A DNA stretch of 64,000 bases from an uncultured Lachnospiraceae bacterium (lineage in GTDB: Bacteria; Bacillota; Clostridia; Lachnospirales; Lachnospiraceae). Shown one piece after another: positions 1 through 8,691 of this stretch. Numbering within the stretch: position 1 is the stretch's first letter; each line of letters starts with the position of its first letter. The notes under the pieces were generated by a model that saw nothing but the letters and a program-made list of their open reading frames with translations, was not told the DNA's origin and did not search any database. The stretch spans positions 33,403 to 97,402 of the forward strand of contig CAJUIP010000008.1 in NCBI GenBank assembly GCA_910586315.1, written 5' to 3'. The position numbers and the translations under genes were made by a program.

Positions 1-72
1 TTAAAGATCCGATATTATGACAAGGACGAAATGGAGATTGTGGGGCAGATTCAGGATGTGAAATTTGAGTAA
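1..72 (+). CDS. yqfC: C-terminal end of a YqfC/YabP-type sporulation protein (partial)
   Basis: An open frame enters at base 1 and closes with TAA at 70-72, giving the last 23 residues of a protein that ends in DVKFE. YqfC is a small YabP-like protein made in the mother cell during sporulation, and in spore formers it sits directly before yqfD, as here. The frame is seen; the family name is inferred mainly from this position and the acidic tail, because the body of the gene lies outside the window. Confidence 0.55.
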   Translation, partial: LKIRYYDKDEMEIVGQIQDVKFE

Positions 73-117
73 ACTCTGCAGAGCCGAATTCTTTTACATA
101 GAAAAGGGGATGGAAAT

Positions 118-1353
118 TTGAAGGCATGGAAGCGGTTCTTTTTTTCCGGCGGAGTGAAGGCGGAAATCACCGGTCATGACAAGGAGCGTTTTTTTAATAT
201 AGCTGCCCAGAGGGAATTTAAAATTCTGGAAATATCGAAAGACGGGGAAGGAAAGGTGTCCTTCTGGACCACGGCAGAAGATTATAAACGGATGAAGCCG
301 CTGGTGAAAAAAGCGGGAGTCAGGCTTTTTCTGCGGGAAAAATACGGACTTCCCTTTTTTCTGCACAGGAATCGGAAACGGAAGCTTCTGGCCGCCGGAG
401 TCATAACCTTTTTTCTTATGCTCTACTGCCTTTCTTTTTTTATCTGGGACATATCTTTTGAGGGGAATCTGAGATTTACCGATGAGATGCTTTTACATTT
501 CATGGAAACTCTGCCGGTGGTCTGCGGCATGAAAAAGTCGGAGATTTCCTGTGAAGCCCTGGAGGGGGAAATACGGAACCAGTTTACGGAAATCACCTGG
601 GTCTCGGCGGAGATCCGGGGGACCAGACTTATCATCCATGTAAAGGAAAACGAGGCTCTTCTGGCGCCCGTTAAGGCCCCTGAAACGCCCTGTGACCTGG
701 CCGCCGGGAAAGACGGCGTAATTACAAGATGCGTGGTGCGGAACGGTTTTCCCGTGGTGAAAGCCGGGGATGAGGTGAAGGCCGGAGATCTTCTGGTGGA
801 TGGTACCATTCCCATCTATGATGATTCAGAAACACTGGTAAATAGTCATGAAATCCATGCAGACGGGGAAATCTATGCAAAAACGGTCCATACCATACAA
901 AAACGTCTGCCGCTTAGCTATACGGTAAGGGCCAGGACCGGAAAAAAACGGCACGGAGCTTTTTTTAAGGCATTCGGAAGAACCTTTTATTTTCTGATGC
1001 CCTCTTATGGGGAAAAGGAATGGGAGTTTATCACAGAAGAGACGCAGCTTAAAATTTTTGAAGACTTTTATCTTCCTGTTTATGGGGGGATCATCACTGC
1101 CTATGAGTACGTCCCCTATGAAAACGCATGGAGCAGAGAGGCGGTTCTTCGCGTTTGTGGGAGCTATGTGGGGGAATATATGGAAAAATTAACAGAAAAA
1201 GGTATACAAATCCTTGGAAATGATGGTAAAATAGAGAAAAGTGAATCCGGGTGGACCATTACGGGAACAGTAACGGTTGTGGAGGACATTGCGAAAGAAG
1301 TTCCGGTCCCGGAAAAACAAGAGGAGAACCAGACTGTAAATGAGCATAATTGA
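118..1353 (+). CDS. yqfD: sporulation protein YqfD
   Basis: 411-residue membrane protein of the YqfD family, needed for engulfment-stage sporulation in Bacillus (also called SpoIVFA-like/SpoIIIAG-linked in older notes, exact role unknown). The start is TTG at 118, preceded by AAAGGGG. The N-terminal soluble part has the family pattern around residues 1-90, one hydrophobic segment lies at about 92-112 (FFLMLYCLSFFIW), and a long extracytoplasmic C-terminal part follows. The gene overlaps phoH by 14 bp, so the two are translationally coupled. The order yqfC-yqfD-phoH-ybeY is conserved in spore-forming Firmicutes and supports the call. Confidence 0.9.
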   Translation: MKAWKRFFFSGGVKAEITGHDKERFFNIAAQREFKILEISKDGEGKVSFWTTAEDYKRMKPLVKKAGVRLFLREKYGLPFFLHRNRKRKLLAAGVITFFLMLYCLSFFIWDISFEGNLRFTDEMLLHFMETLPVVCGMKKSEISCEALEGEIRNQFTEITWVSAEIRGTRLIIHVKENEALLAPVKAPETPCDLAAGKDGVITRCVVRNGFPVVKAGDEVKAGDLLVDGTIPIYDDSETLVNSHEIHADGEIYAKTVHTIQKRLPLSYTVRARTGKKRHGAFFKAFGRTFYFLMPSYGEKEWEFITEETQLKIFEDFYLPVYGGIITAYEYVPYENAWSREAVLRVCGSYVGEYMEKLTEKGIQILGNDGKIEKSESGWTITGTVTVVEDIAKEVPVPEKQEENQTVNEHN

Positions 1354-2359
1354 GACCATCGTAGACATTCCCGCAGAGCATGAAAGAAAAGTCTGCGGCC
1401 AGTTTGACAGTTATTTAAAGAAAATCGAACGCACGCTTCATGTATCCATGGTGGCGCGCGACGGGGAAATCAAGATCATCGGCCCAGATCATGCCGTGAA
1501 AAAAGCCAAAAGCGTATTTTCAACGCTGATTGAGCTTTCGAAACGGGGGGAGGAGATCGGAGAACAAAATGTGGACTATGCCCTGGCCCTTTCCTTTGAG
1601 GGGAAGGACGAGGAGCTTTTGGAGATCGACAAAGACATCATCTGCCACACGATAAACGGAAAGCCGGTGAAGCCCAAAACCCTGGGACAGAAGACATATA
1701 TTGACCTGATTCGGAAAAAAATGATCGTATTCGGAGTGGGGCCTGCAGGGACGGGAAAGACGTACCTTGGCATGTCCATGGCAATTCAGGCTTTTAAGAA
1801 CGGGGAGGTGAACCGGATCATTCTCACCCGGCCTGCCATTGAGGCAGGAGAAAAGCTGGGATTCCTTCCAGGGGATCTTCAAAGCAAAATCGATCCGTAT
1901 CTGCGCCCTCTTTATGATGCCCTCTATCAGATTATGGGAGCGGAAAGTTATCTTCACAATTCCGAAAAAGGACTGATCGAGGTGGCGCCGTTAGCTTATA
2001 TGAGAGGACGGACTCTGGACAATGCCTTCATCATCCTGGACGAGGCACAGAATACCACCCAGGCTCAGATGAAGATGTTTTTAACAAGAATCGGCTTTGG
2101 TTCCAAGGTGATCATTACCGGGGACCAGTCCCAGAAGGACCTGCCCTATGGGACGGTGTCCGGCCTGGATACGGCCCTTAAGATTTTAAAGGGAATTGAC
2201 GATATCGGCATCTGTTATTTTTCCAGTGACGATGTGGTGCGCCATCCGCTGGTGCAGAAGATCGTTAAGGCATATGATGATTACGAGGCGCGCGCCAAAG
2301 GGATAAAAAAGACGGACAGGCCGGCCGGGAAGGATAAAAAGCATGACAATTACCATTGA
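1340..2359 (+). CDS. phoH: PhoH family ATPase
   Basis: 339-residue cytoplasmic P-loop protein. Walker A is GPAGTGKT at about residues 134-141 and Walker B is the AFIILDEAQN stretch near 228-237, both typical of PhoH/PhoL. PhoH proteins are predicted RNA-associated ATPases/helicase-like enzymes and are commonly encoded next to ybeY, as here, which suggests a role in rRNA or RNA quality control. The start ATG lies inside the end of yqfD and the 3' end overlaps ybeY by 17 bp, so the three genes form one operon. Length is normal for the family. Confidence 0.93.
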   Translation: MSIIETIVDIPAEHERKVCGQFDSYLKKIERTLHVSMVARDGEIKIIGPDHAVKKAKSVFSTLIELSKRGEEIGEQNVDYALALSFEGKDEELLEIDKDIICHTINGKPVKPKTLGQKTYIDLIRKKMIVFGVGPAGTGKTYLGMSMAIQAFKNGEVNRIILTRPAIEAGEKLGFLPGDLQSKIDPYLRPLYDALYQIMGAESYLHNSEKGLIEVAPLAYMRGRTLDNAFIILDEAQNTTQAQMKMFLTRIGFGSKVIITGDQSQKDLPYGTVSGLDTALKILKGIDDIGICYFSSDDVVRHPLVQKIVKAYDDYEARAKGIKKTDRPAGKDKKHDNYH

Positions 2360-2840
2360 ATACGAAACGGAAGAAACGCTCAGCCTGCCGTATGAGGATA
2401 TCATTGACCAGGTGGTGGAGGAGTCTCTGGATTATGTGGAATGTCCCTATGACGCGGAAGTTAATGTACTTTTAACAGATAATCAGGGCATCCGCCAGAT
2501 CAATCTGGACATGCGCCAAATCGACAGTCCTACGGACGTGCTTTCCTTCCCCATGTGCGACTTTGAGACCCCGGGTGACTTTTCCGGATTAGAGGAGACC
2601 CCGGAGGAATATTTTAATCCGGACACAGGGGAGTTAATGCTGGGGGACATTGTGATCTCTGTGGAAAAGGTGAAGGAACAGGCTTTGAAATACGGACATT
2701 CTGAGACCAGAGAGCTGGCTTTTTTAGTGGCGCACAGCATGCTCCATTTAAGCGGCTATGACCATATGGAAGAAGAGGAACGGCTGCGGATGGAAGATAT
2801 GCAGCGGGAAATACTGGAACGAAAGGGGTACAGGAGATGA
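2343..2840 (+). CDS. ybeY: endoribonuclease YbeY (rRNA maturation factor)
   Basis: 165-residue metal-dependent endoribonuclease acting in 16S rRNA 3'-end maturation and 70S ribosome quality control. The zinc-binding signature is HSMLHLSGYDH at about residues 131-141, the family's H-x3-H-x5-H pattern. The frame overlaps phoH upstream and shares 4 bp with the next gene. Slightly acidic and of ordinary length. The identification is firm. Confidence 0.95.
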   Translation: MTITIEYETEETLSLPYEDIIDQVVEESLDYVECPYDAEVNVLLTDNQGIRQINLDMRQIDSPTDVLSFPMCDFETPGDFSGLEETPEEYFNPDTGELMLGDIVISVEKVKEQALKYGHSETRELAFLVAHSMLHLSGYDHMEEEERLRMEDMQREILERKGYRR

Positions 2841-3973
2841 AAAAAAGAGGCGGGAAATTGTGGATTGTCATGGCTGTGCTCCTGTTTGGGATTTTTCTTG
2901 TGGGATGCGGTAAGAAATACGAGGAGGCCTCAGTGACCACCGCGGCCGTTCCCGGGGAGACAGAAGCAGAGTCTTCAAGACATGAGGTAGTGCTGGAGAC
3001 GGAAGGGAAAAAGGAATCGGAGGCCGAGACAGAACCCGAAGAGAGGGTTGAGGTGGATGGAAAAATCCAGAGCTATTTAACCGGTGAAATGGTGGATGTG
3101 AAGCAGGGAAACCGGAGGCCCTTGGCCGTTATGATGAGTAACGATAAAGCCTCTCTGCCCCAGTATGGAATTAACCGGGCCGCGGTGGTGTATGAAGCCC
3201 CGGTGGAGGGGGATATGAACCGGTACATGGCTCTCATTGAGGATTACGACGACTTGGAGAGGATTGGCTCCGTGAGAAGCTGCAGGACGTACTATACATA
3301 CTTTGCAAGGGAGTTTGACGCCGTTTACGCGCATTTTGGCCAGAGCACCTTTGCAGAGCCCTATTTAAAAAATGTGGACAACATAAACGGAATTGACGGA
3401 ATCGGCTCCACGGCCTTTTACCGCTCCTCGGATAAAAAGGCGCCCCATAACGCCTACACCAGCGGGAGCCGGATTACAAAGGCCATCGAGACCTTGAAAT
3501 ACAGGACGGAGTATGACGAATCCTATGACGGGCATTTTAAGTTTGCCAGGGGCAGCGAACAGATTATTCCTGACGGAGAGGACGCCTATAAGGTGGTTCC
3601 CGGCGCCTATGCCATCAACAAGCCCTGGTTTGAATATCAGGAAAGCGACGGCCTGTACCACAGATTCCAGTACGGAGATGTCCATAAGGGAAATGAAGGA
3701 GCCATCGCAGTGAAAAATGTGATTTTCCAGTATGTGGAGTGGGGACATTATGCCACCACCCAGTATTTAAATATCAACGTTCACACCGGCCACGAGGGTC
3801 GGTATTTCACCAATGGAAAATACCAGAAAATTACCTGGGATAAAGACGGGGAATTCGGTGTGACCCGCTATTATGACATGGATGGAAATGAAATTACCCT
3901 GAATAAGGGAAAGACCTGGATTTGCATTATCGGCGCAGATAAGTACAACAAGGCGGAGATTTATGGAAAGTAA
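2837..3973 (+). CDS. DUF3048 (YerB-like) lipoprotein
   Basis: 378-residue predicted lipoprotein. The N-terminus is basic (MKKRGG), followed by a hydrophobic stretch and a lipobox LVGC, so it should be lipid-anchored outside the membrane; an acidic, Glu/Thr-rich linker follows to about residue 75. The remainder matches the DUF3048/YerB pattern, with the conserved RPLAVMMSND and GSVRSCR blocks. Molecular function is unknown for the family. It starts on an ATGA overlap with ybeY, and its end overlaps the flippase by 11 bp, so it belongs to the yqfD operon. Confidence 0.85.
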   Translation: MKKRGGKLWIVMAVLLFGIFLVGCGKKYEEASVTTAAVPGETEAESSRHEVVLETEGKKESEAETEPEERVEVDGKIQSYLTGEMVDVKQGNRRPLAVMMSNDKASLPQYGINRAAVVYEAPVEGDMNRYMALIEDYDDLERIGSVRSCRTYYTYFAREFDAVYAHFGQSTFAEPYLKNVDNINGIDGIGSTAFYRSSDKKAPHNAYTSGSRITKAIETLKYRTEYDESYDGHFKFARGSEQIIPDGEDAYKVVPGAYAINKPWFEYQESDGLYHRFQYGDVHKGNEGAIAVKNVIFQYVEWGHYATTQYLNINVHTGHEGRYFTNGKYQKITWDKDGEFGVTRYYDMDGNEITLNKGKTWICIIGADKYNKAEIYGK

Positions 3974-5660
3974 AGGAAGAAGCAGAGGAAAGCCTGCTGC
4001 TGCGGCGGGGAGACGGCCGAAAAAAGGAACGGATTTTGTGGTGCAGGGCAGTATTTTAGCCATTGCTTCCATTGTGGTCAGAATCATCGGGATCGCGTAC
4101 AGGATCCCGATGATCAACATTATTGGCGATGAGGGAATGGGATATTACGGAACGGCATTCAATGTCTATAACATTGCTCTATTGCTGTCCTCGTACAGCC
4201 TGCCGTTAGCGGTTTCCAAAATGGTTTCCGTAAGGCTTGCCAATAAGCAGTACCGGACCACTGTCCGGATTTTAAGGGTGTCCCTTGCCTATGCCACCGT
4301 GGTGGGCGGAATCGCGGCTTTTGTGATCTGGTTTGGGGCTGATTTTTTCGCTGCAAAGATCTTTTTCATGCCTTACGCTGCTTTTGCATTAAAAACACTG
4401 GCCCCTACGGTGTGGATCATGGCCTATCTCGGCGTGTTCCGCGGCTATTATCAGGGCCGGGGAACCATGGTGCCAACGGCCTTCTCGCAGGTGCTTGAGC
4501 AGATCATGAATGCCATTGTCAGCGTGGCGGCGGGAAGTATTCTGTTTCATGAAGCCCTTAAGGTGGAGGCTTTAAAGGGCAAAGGCGCTTCGGGTTACGC
4601 AAATGCCTGGGGAGCGGCGGGAGGAACCATCGGAACAGGAGCCGGTGCGTTTATGGCTCTCGCATTTTTGCTGTTTGTGTTCGCTCTCTATAAAAAGCAG
4701 ATCAGGCGTCAGGTAAAAAGAGACCGGTCCGGCAGTCTGGCAGGCTATGGAGAGATCACAAAGGCTCTGTTTTTTACAGTGATTCCCGTAGTAGTGAGCT
4801 CTGCCATTTACAATGTGAACAGCGTGCTGGATAACGGAATCCTGGCATATAATTTTGCTGCCAAAGGAATGGACGCAGAATTTGTCTCCCAGTGGGGTGT
4901 GTATACAGGAAAATATCACCTGCTGATCAACGTTCCCATGGCTGTCTCCAATGCCCTTTCCTCGTCCCTGATTCCTTCGGTTTCCAGGGCGGTCGCCCTT
5001 GGAGATAAAAGGATGGTACGGGCTAAGGTGGCGGCCGCCATCCGGTTTTCCCTTCTCATTGCCATCCCTTCGGCGGTGGGACTTACGGTTTTGGCAGGCC
5101 CGGTCAACAATCTTCTATTTTCTGGTGATAACGCTTTGGCCATCCGCATGACTCTTTACGGATCCATAGCTGTGGTATTTTATTCTGTATCCACGGTGAC
5201 CAATGCCATTTTACAGGGGGTGGACAAGATGCACCTTCCCATTATCCATGCCCTGATTTCTTTGGTTCTTCATCTTGCGGCCCTGGAGGTGATGGCTCTG
5301 GGTTTTGATCTGGGAATCTTCAGCATGGTGTACGCCAATATTTTGTTTGCCGTGTTTATGTGTTATTTAAACCACCGCTCCATTCGTAAGCTGCTGCGCT
5401 ACCGTCAGGAGATCAAAAGGACCATCTTTCTGCCCCTTCTGGCTTCCGCCGTCATGGGAGCCTGCGCTTTCGGCGTATACAACCTGATTCATCTGGGCGT
5501 AAAAAGCAATGCCATATGCACCGTGGGAGCCATTATCGCGGCCATTTCGGTGTACGGCGTGCTGCTTATAAAATTTGGCTGTCTGAGCGAAAGTGAGCTC
5601 TATGAAATGCCGGGCGGCACAAGACTTTTGGTACTTCTCAGGAAAATGCGCCTGATGTAA
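3963..5660 (+). CDS. MOP-superfamily polysaccharide/lipid flippase (SpoVB/MurJ-like)
   Basis: 565-residue polytopic membrane protein with about 14 hydrophobic segments and a basic, Gly/Arg-rich cytoplasmic N-terminus (about 35 residues). The first membrane block (GSILAIASIVVRIIGIAYRIP) and the block VPMAVSNALSSSLIPSVSRA are typical of the oligosaccharide flippase family that includes SpoVB, YtgP and MurJ. Members move lipid-linked cell wall precursors or exopolysaccharide units across the membrane. Which substrate is moved cannot be told from the sequence. It overlaps the preceding lipoprotein gene by 11 bp. Confidence 0.85.
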   Translation: MESKGRSRGKPAAAAGRRPKKGTDFVVQGSILAIASIVVRIIGIAYRIPMINIIGDEGMGYYGTAFNVYNIALLLSSYSLPLAVSKMVSVRLANKQYRTTVRILRVSLAYATVVGGIAAFVIWFGADFFAAKIFFMPYAAFALKTLAPTVWIMAYLGVFRGYYQGRGTMVPTAFSQVLEQIMNAIVSVAAGSILFHEALKVEALKGKGASGYANAWGAAGGTIGTGAGAFMALAFLLFVFALYKKQIRRQVKRDRSGSLAGYGEITKALFFTVIPVVVSSAIYNVNSVLDNGILAYNFAAKGMDAEFVSQWGVYTGKYHLLINVPMAVSNALSSSLIPSVSRAVALGDKRMVRAKVAAAIRFSLLIAIPSAVGLTVLAGPVNNLLFSGDNALAIRMTLYGSIAVVFYSVSTVTNAILQGVDKMHLPIIHALISLVLHLAALEVMALGFDLGIFSMVYANILFAVFMCYLNHRSIRKLLRYRQEIKRTIFLPLLASAVMGACAFGVYNLIHLGVKSNAICTVGAIIAAISVYGVLLIKFGCLSESELYEMPGGTRLLVLLRKMRLM

Positions 5661-5764
5661 GAAGGCAATGTATCTCAAAACATGAGAGTGCGTGATACCT
5701 AATCTATTTTGTATGGTAAATTTGCAATGAATAAGAATAATCCGAGGATTGGCAGAAGAGAAAA

Positions 5765-6511
5765 ATGAAATTACAATTACAACTGAATGCAAACCATTTA
5801 AAATTGATTGCGATTATTGCTATGACGATAGACCATGTATGTGATTTGATTTATCCTGGTTTTCCGGCTGAACCGGGGGCAATTGGATTACATATTGCCG
5901 GACGCCTGACAGCTCCGATTATGTGGTTTTTCGTTTGTGAGGGATATCATTATACTCATAATGTAAAAAAGTATATGCTGCGAATGGGAGTTTTTGCCAT
6001 AATTTCGCATTTTGCATATTGCTTTGCATTCGGAATAAACCCAATCCCATTCAGCACAGGAATTTTTAATCAGACAAGTGTCATGTACCCGCTTTTTGTT
6101 GCGGTTTTAATCATGTGGATGCAGGATAATGATTTGCCAATGAAGAATTGGGGAAAGAATGCAATTATCTTTGTATTGGTTTGGAGTGCTTTCCCCGCGG
6201 ATTGGAGCAGTATAGCAGTATTGGCAATATTGGAAATGTATAAGAAAAGGGGAAACTTAAATGCACAAATGAAGGAAATGCTTCTGTATGTTGCGATATA
6301 TGCAGCCGTATCGTTCTTTTTTGTGAGCAAGGTTTATGCGTTGGTGCAGATTGGTGTTTTGCTGGTCTATCCTGTGTTAAAGTTATACAATGGCGAAAGA
6401 GGGAAAGCAAAATGGATGAAATGGTTTTTCTATCTATATTATCCAATCCATTTGATTTTTATTGGGGTACTTCGTATCTGTATTTATGGGGATATCCGTT
6501 TATTGTTTTAG
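5765..6511 (+). CDS. TraX family membrane protein
   Basis: 248-residue polytopic membrane protein of the TraX family (TraX of plasmid F acetylates pilin N-termini; acyltransferase-like). The N-terminal pattern LKLIAIIAMTIDHV followed by a PGA..LHIAGRLTAPIMWFF block is the family signature. In Firmicutes, chromosomal TraX-like genes occur without conjugation genes and their substrate is unknown. Here no pilus or transfer gene is nearby. The gene is visibly more AT-rich than its neighbours and stands alone between two gaps, with a dispersed repeat starting 9 bp after its stop, which suggests acquisition by transfer. Confidence 0.8.
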   Translation: MKLQLQLNANHLKLIAIIAMTIDHVCDLIYPGFPAEPGAIGLHIAGRLTAPIMWFFVCEGYHYTHNVKKYMLRMGVFAIISHFAYCFAFGINPIPFSTGIFNQTSVMYPLFVAVLIMWMQDNDLPMKNWGKNAIIFVLVWSAFPADWSSIAVLAILEMYKKRGNLNAQMKEMLLYVAIYAAVSFFFVSKVYALVQIGVLLVYPVLKLYNGERGKAKWMKWFFYLYYPIHLIFIGVLRICIYGDIRLLF

Positions 6512-6520
6512 TTAGTGCTT

Positions 6521-6618
6521 GTTTGAAAATTCATTCCCGTCATCTGCACGCCCTGCTTTGCAGGAAATTTGGTCCTCATTCGCTCAACGTGGCTCACTAC
6601 GCCGTCGCTTTGCAGACG
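6521..6618 (+). repeat. dispersed repeat, copy A (shared blocks with 42642-42693)
   Basis: Two blocks recur about 36 kb away. The 27-nt block at 6521-6547 matches the reverse complement of 42667-42693 with one difference, and the block at 6595-6618 matches 42642-42665 with one difference. In copy A the blocks are separated by about 47 bp; in copy B they are adjacent (1 nt apart) and the first block is inverted. No open frame or transposase is attached, so this looks like a small non-autonomous repeat or the remains of one. Confidence 0.7.
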
Positions 6619-6730
6619 CACAGCCAATAACACGCAATGTCAGTATTTGCGGTTATGGGCTCTTTTTTTCAGAAAAATGTTTAAAATCGCGAAAGAAAGC
6701 AGATACTGTTTCCAAAGGAGGGATTTTCCT

Positions 6731-7153
6731 ATGAAAAAATATGTATCCTGCTTTCTTTTCTTTTTATGCCTTACCACAGGCTGCCTGGTGACGCTTTTTT
6801 TTCTCACCAATACTGTGGAAACGGAAGAGGCTACTCAGGTGCAGATGACGGAGTCGGTGGAACAACCTGTGTTCGCGGAAAGTCAGGCCGAAACGGAGGC
6901 TGAAACGGAGAACCCGGTCCATGTGGTGCTTAACCAGGAGGAAGTTGTGCCGAAAGTGGAAAAGGACAATTATTGTCTTGTGGCGGAAGAGGGGTATTTG
7001 ATTGTATATGACAGCGATAAGGAAACCGTAAACATGTTTACCCATATGCCCCTGACGGATTTTCCTGTGTCGGAGCAGGAACGCCTTATGGAGGGAATCT
7101 GGTTTGCCACGATGACGGAAATTTTCAGTTATCTGGAATCTTATACCAGTTAG
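6731..7153 (+). CDS. small secreted or membrane-anchored hypothetical protein
   Basis: 140-residue protein, no family recognised. The start ATG at 6731 has a strong AAAGGAGGG ribosome site at 6715-6723; the longer open frame upstream lies in repeat sequence and is not used. Residues 1-27 are a hydrophobic segment (FLFFLCLTTGCLVTLFFL) that could be a signal anchor or, with TTGC, a lipoprotein signal. Residues 30-65 are a Glu/Thr/Val-rich low-complexity linker, followed by a compact C-terminal part (about 70-140). The general build resembles BofC-like sporulation proteins of Clostridia, but this is only a resemblance. Confidence 0.6.
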   Translation: MKKYVSCFLFFLCLTTGCLVTLFFLTNTVETEEATQVQMTESVEQPVFAESQAETEAETENPVHVVLNQEEVVPKVEKDNYCLVAEEGYLIVYDSDKETVNMFTHMPLTDFPVSEQERLMEGIWFATMTEIFSYLESYTS

Positions 7154-7198
7154 CACTTGAAATTTAAACGGCTTCTCGATATACTAGTACTACCTTGC

Positions 7199-7302
7199 GG
7201 GTATTTTATTCCATGGAATTTTCAGACACATTCCAGAGTTAAAAGGCCATGTATCACATGCCTGCATTTCAATACATGGCCCTGGGCTTTGCCAGAATAC
7301 CC
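7199..7302 (+). other. nested inverted repeats in an intergenic region
   Basis: An outer 7-bp arm pair (7199-7205 with 7296-7302, gggtatt/aataccc) encloses a perfect 10-bp stem (7245-7254 with 7272-7281, ggccatgtat/atacatggcc). No T-run follows, so it is not a plain terminator. It lies in the 224-bp gap before the flavoprotein gene and could be an RNA structure or the end of a decayed repeat. Nothing else recognisable is in the gap. Confidence 0.4.
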
Positions 7303-7377
7303 AAAAGAAGCCATGTTTCAGAGAAAAATGAGCGAATTTAAAATGTGTACGGCGTCCGCCGGGTTGGGAGGAAATCC

Positions 7378-8643
7378 ATGGGCTGCAAGGGACTTGTCAT
7401 CGGCGGCGGCGCCGCCGGACTGATGGCCGCCATTACCGCAAAAGAAAACGGGGCAGATGTGACCATACTGGAACACATGCCGCGGGTGGGAAAGAAAATT
7501 TTATCCACAGGAAACGGAAAATGCAATCTCACAAATATAAGAGTTACCGAGGACTGTTACCGGAGCCGGGAAAAGGCGTTTCCCATGGCGGTCATCGAAA
7601 AATTTTCGGTTCCGGAAACCCTTTCTTTTTTCCGGCGCCTGGGTGTTGTGACCACCGAAAAAAACGGATATGTCTATCCGGCATCCGGTCAGGCGCAGAC
7701 GGTTTTGGACGCCCTGAGGGAAAAAGCGGAAAGTCTTGGAGTAAAGACTGTGACAGAATGCGAGATTTCCGCCGTTGAAAAGACGAAGAGCGGCTTTCTT
7801 GTGAAAACCGGCAAGGGAACTTTTTCAGGCCGGTTTGTGATTCTGGCCGCCGGATCCATGGCGGCAAAATCCACGGGCTCCGACGGGAGCGGATATGCCC
7901 TTGCAAAAGCCCTGGGGCATAAAATTATAAAGCCTCTGCCTGCTCTGGTGCAGTTAAAATGCAGGGGAGATTTTTTTAAATCCATCGCAGGAGTCCGTAC
8001 GGAAGCCGCCGTAAGCTTATATACCATCGGAAAATACGGGGAGAGGAAAGAGTTTCTGGCCTCCGACCGGGGGGAGCTGCAGCTTACGGATTATGGTATT
8101 TCCGGTATTCCGGTATTCCAGGTGAGCCGTTATGCGGCTGAAGCCCTGGACCAGAAGAAGCGGGTTCTTGCGGCCATAGATTTTTATCCAGATTGTACAG
8201 GGGAAGAGTTTTTCACTCTTTTAAAGGAACAGAAAACGTATTTAAATGACAGAACCTGTTCTGTTTTCTTAAACGGAATTTTCCATAAAAAACTGGCTGC
8301 TCTGTTTTTAAAGGCAGCCGGAGCCGGGCCGGATGTCCCCGTGGCATCCTTAACGGACAAAAAGCTTAAGGAGATCACGGAAGTGATCAAGAACGCCCTT
8401 TTTGAGGTGACAGAGACAAATTCCTATGATAAGGCCCAGGTATGCATGGGCGGCGTGAGTACCAAAGAGATTAATGAAAAAACGATGGAATCCAGACTGG
8501 TGTCCGGCCTTTATTTTGCCGGCGAAATCCTGGATGTGGACGGTATCTGCGGCGGCTATAATTTACAGTGGGCCTGGTCCAGCGGCCATCTGGCCGGGAT
8601 GAGCGCCGCGAAGGGAAAAGAAAATCAGCCGGAACAGCGCTAG
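7378..8643 (+). CDS. HI0933/BaiN-family NAD(P)/FAD-dependent oxidoreductase
   Basis: 421-residue flavoprotein. The start is the ATG at 7378, chosen over an upstream in-frame ATG because GGGAGG lies 6 nt before it and the FAD-binding motif then begins at residue 8 (GGGAAGLMAA). The second family signature RVGKKILSTGNGKCNLTN follows at about residues 38-55, and the C-terminal GGYNLQWAWSSG block is the usual FAD-proximal motif. Members are flavoproteins of unclear substrate; one clostridial member was named BaiN for a proposed bile-acid role, which cannot be assumed here. The next gene encodes a second, unrelated-family flavoprotein 49 bp downstream. Confidence 0.88.
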   Translation: MGCKGLVIGGGAAGLMAAITAKENGADVTILEHMPRVGKKILSTGNGKCNLTNIRVTEDCYRSREKAFPMAVIEKFSVPETLSFFRRLGVVTTEKNGYVYPASGQAQTVLDALREKAESLGVKTVTECEISAVEKTKSGFLVKTGKGTFSGRFVILAAGSMAAKSTGSDGSGYALAKALGHKIIKPLPALVQLKCRGDFFKSIAGVRTEAAVSLYTIGKYGERKEFLASDRGELQLTDYGISGIPVFQVSRYAAEALDQKKRVLAAIDFYPDCTGEEFFTLLKEQKTYLNDRTCSVFLNGIFHKKLAALFLKAAGAGPDVPVASLTDKKLKEITEVIKNALFEVTETNSYDKAQVCMGGVSTKEINEKTMESRLVSGLYFAGEILDVDGICGGYNLQWAWSSGHLAGMSAAKGKENQPEQR

Positions 8644-8691
8644 AAATAGAAAAGGAAATCCGGCCGCGGCCGGAAGGGAGAACGGATACAT

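Noticed and set aside
5668..5700. Possible terminator after the flippase gene
   Set aside because: Only a weak 5-bp outer and 3-bp inner pairing with no T-run.
7157..7423. 88-codon frame before the HI0933-type flavoprotein gene
   Set aside because: It spans the inverted repeats and runs into the flavoprotein gene in another frame; no protein-like pattern.
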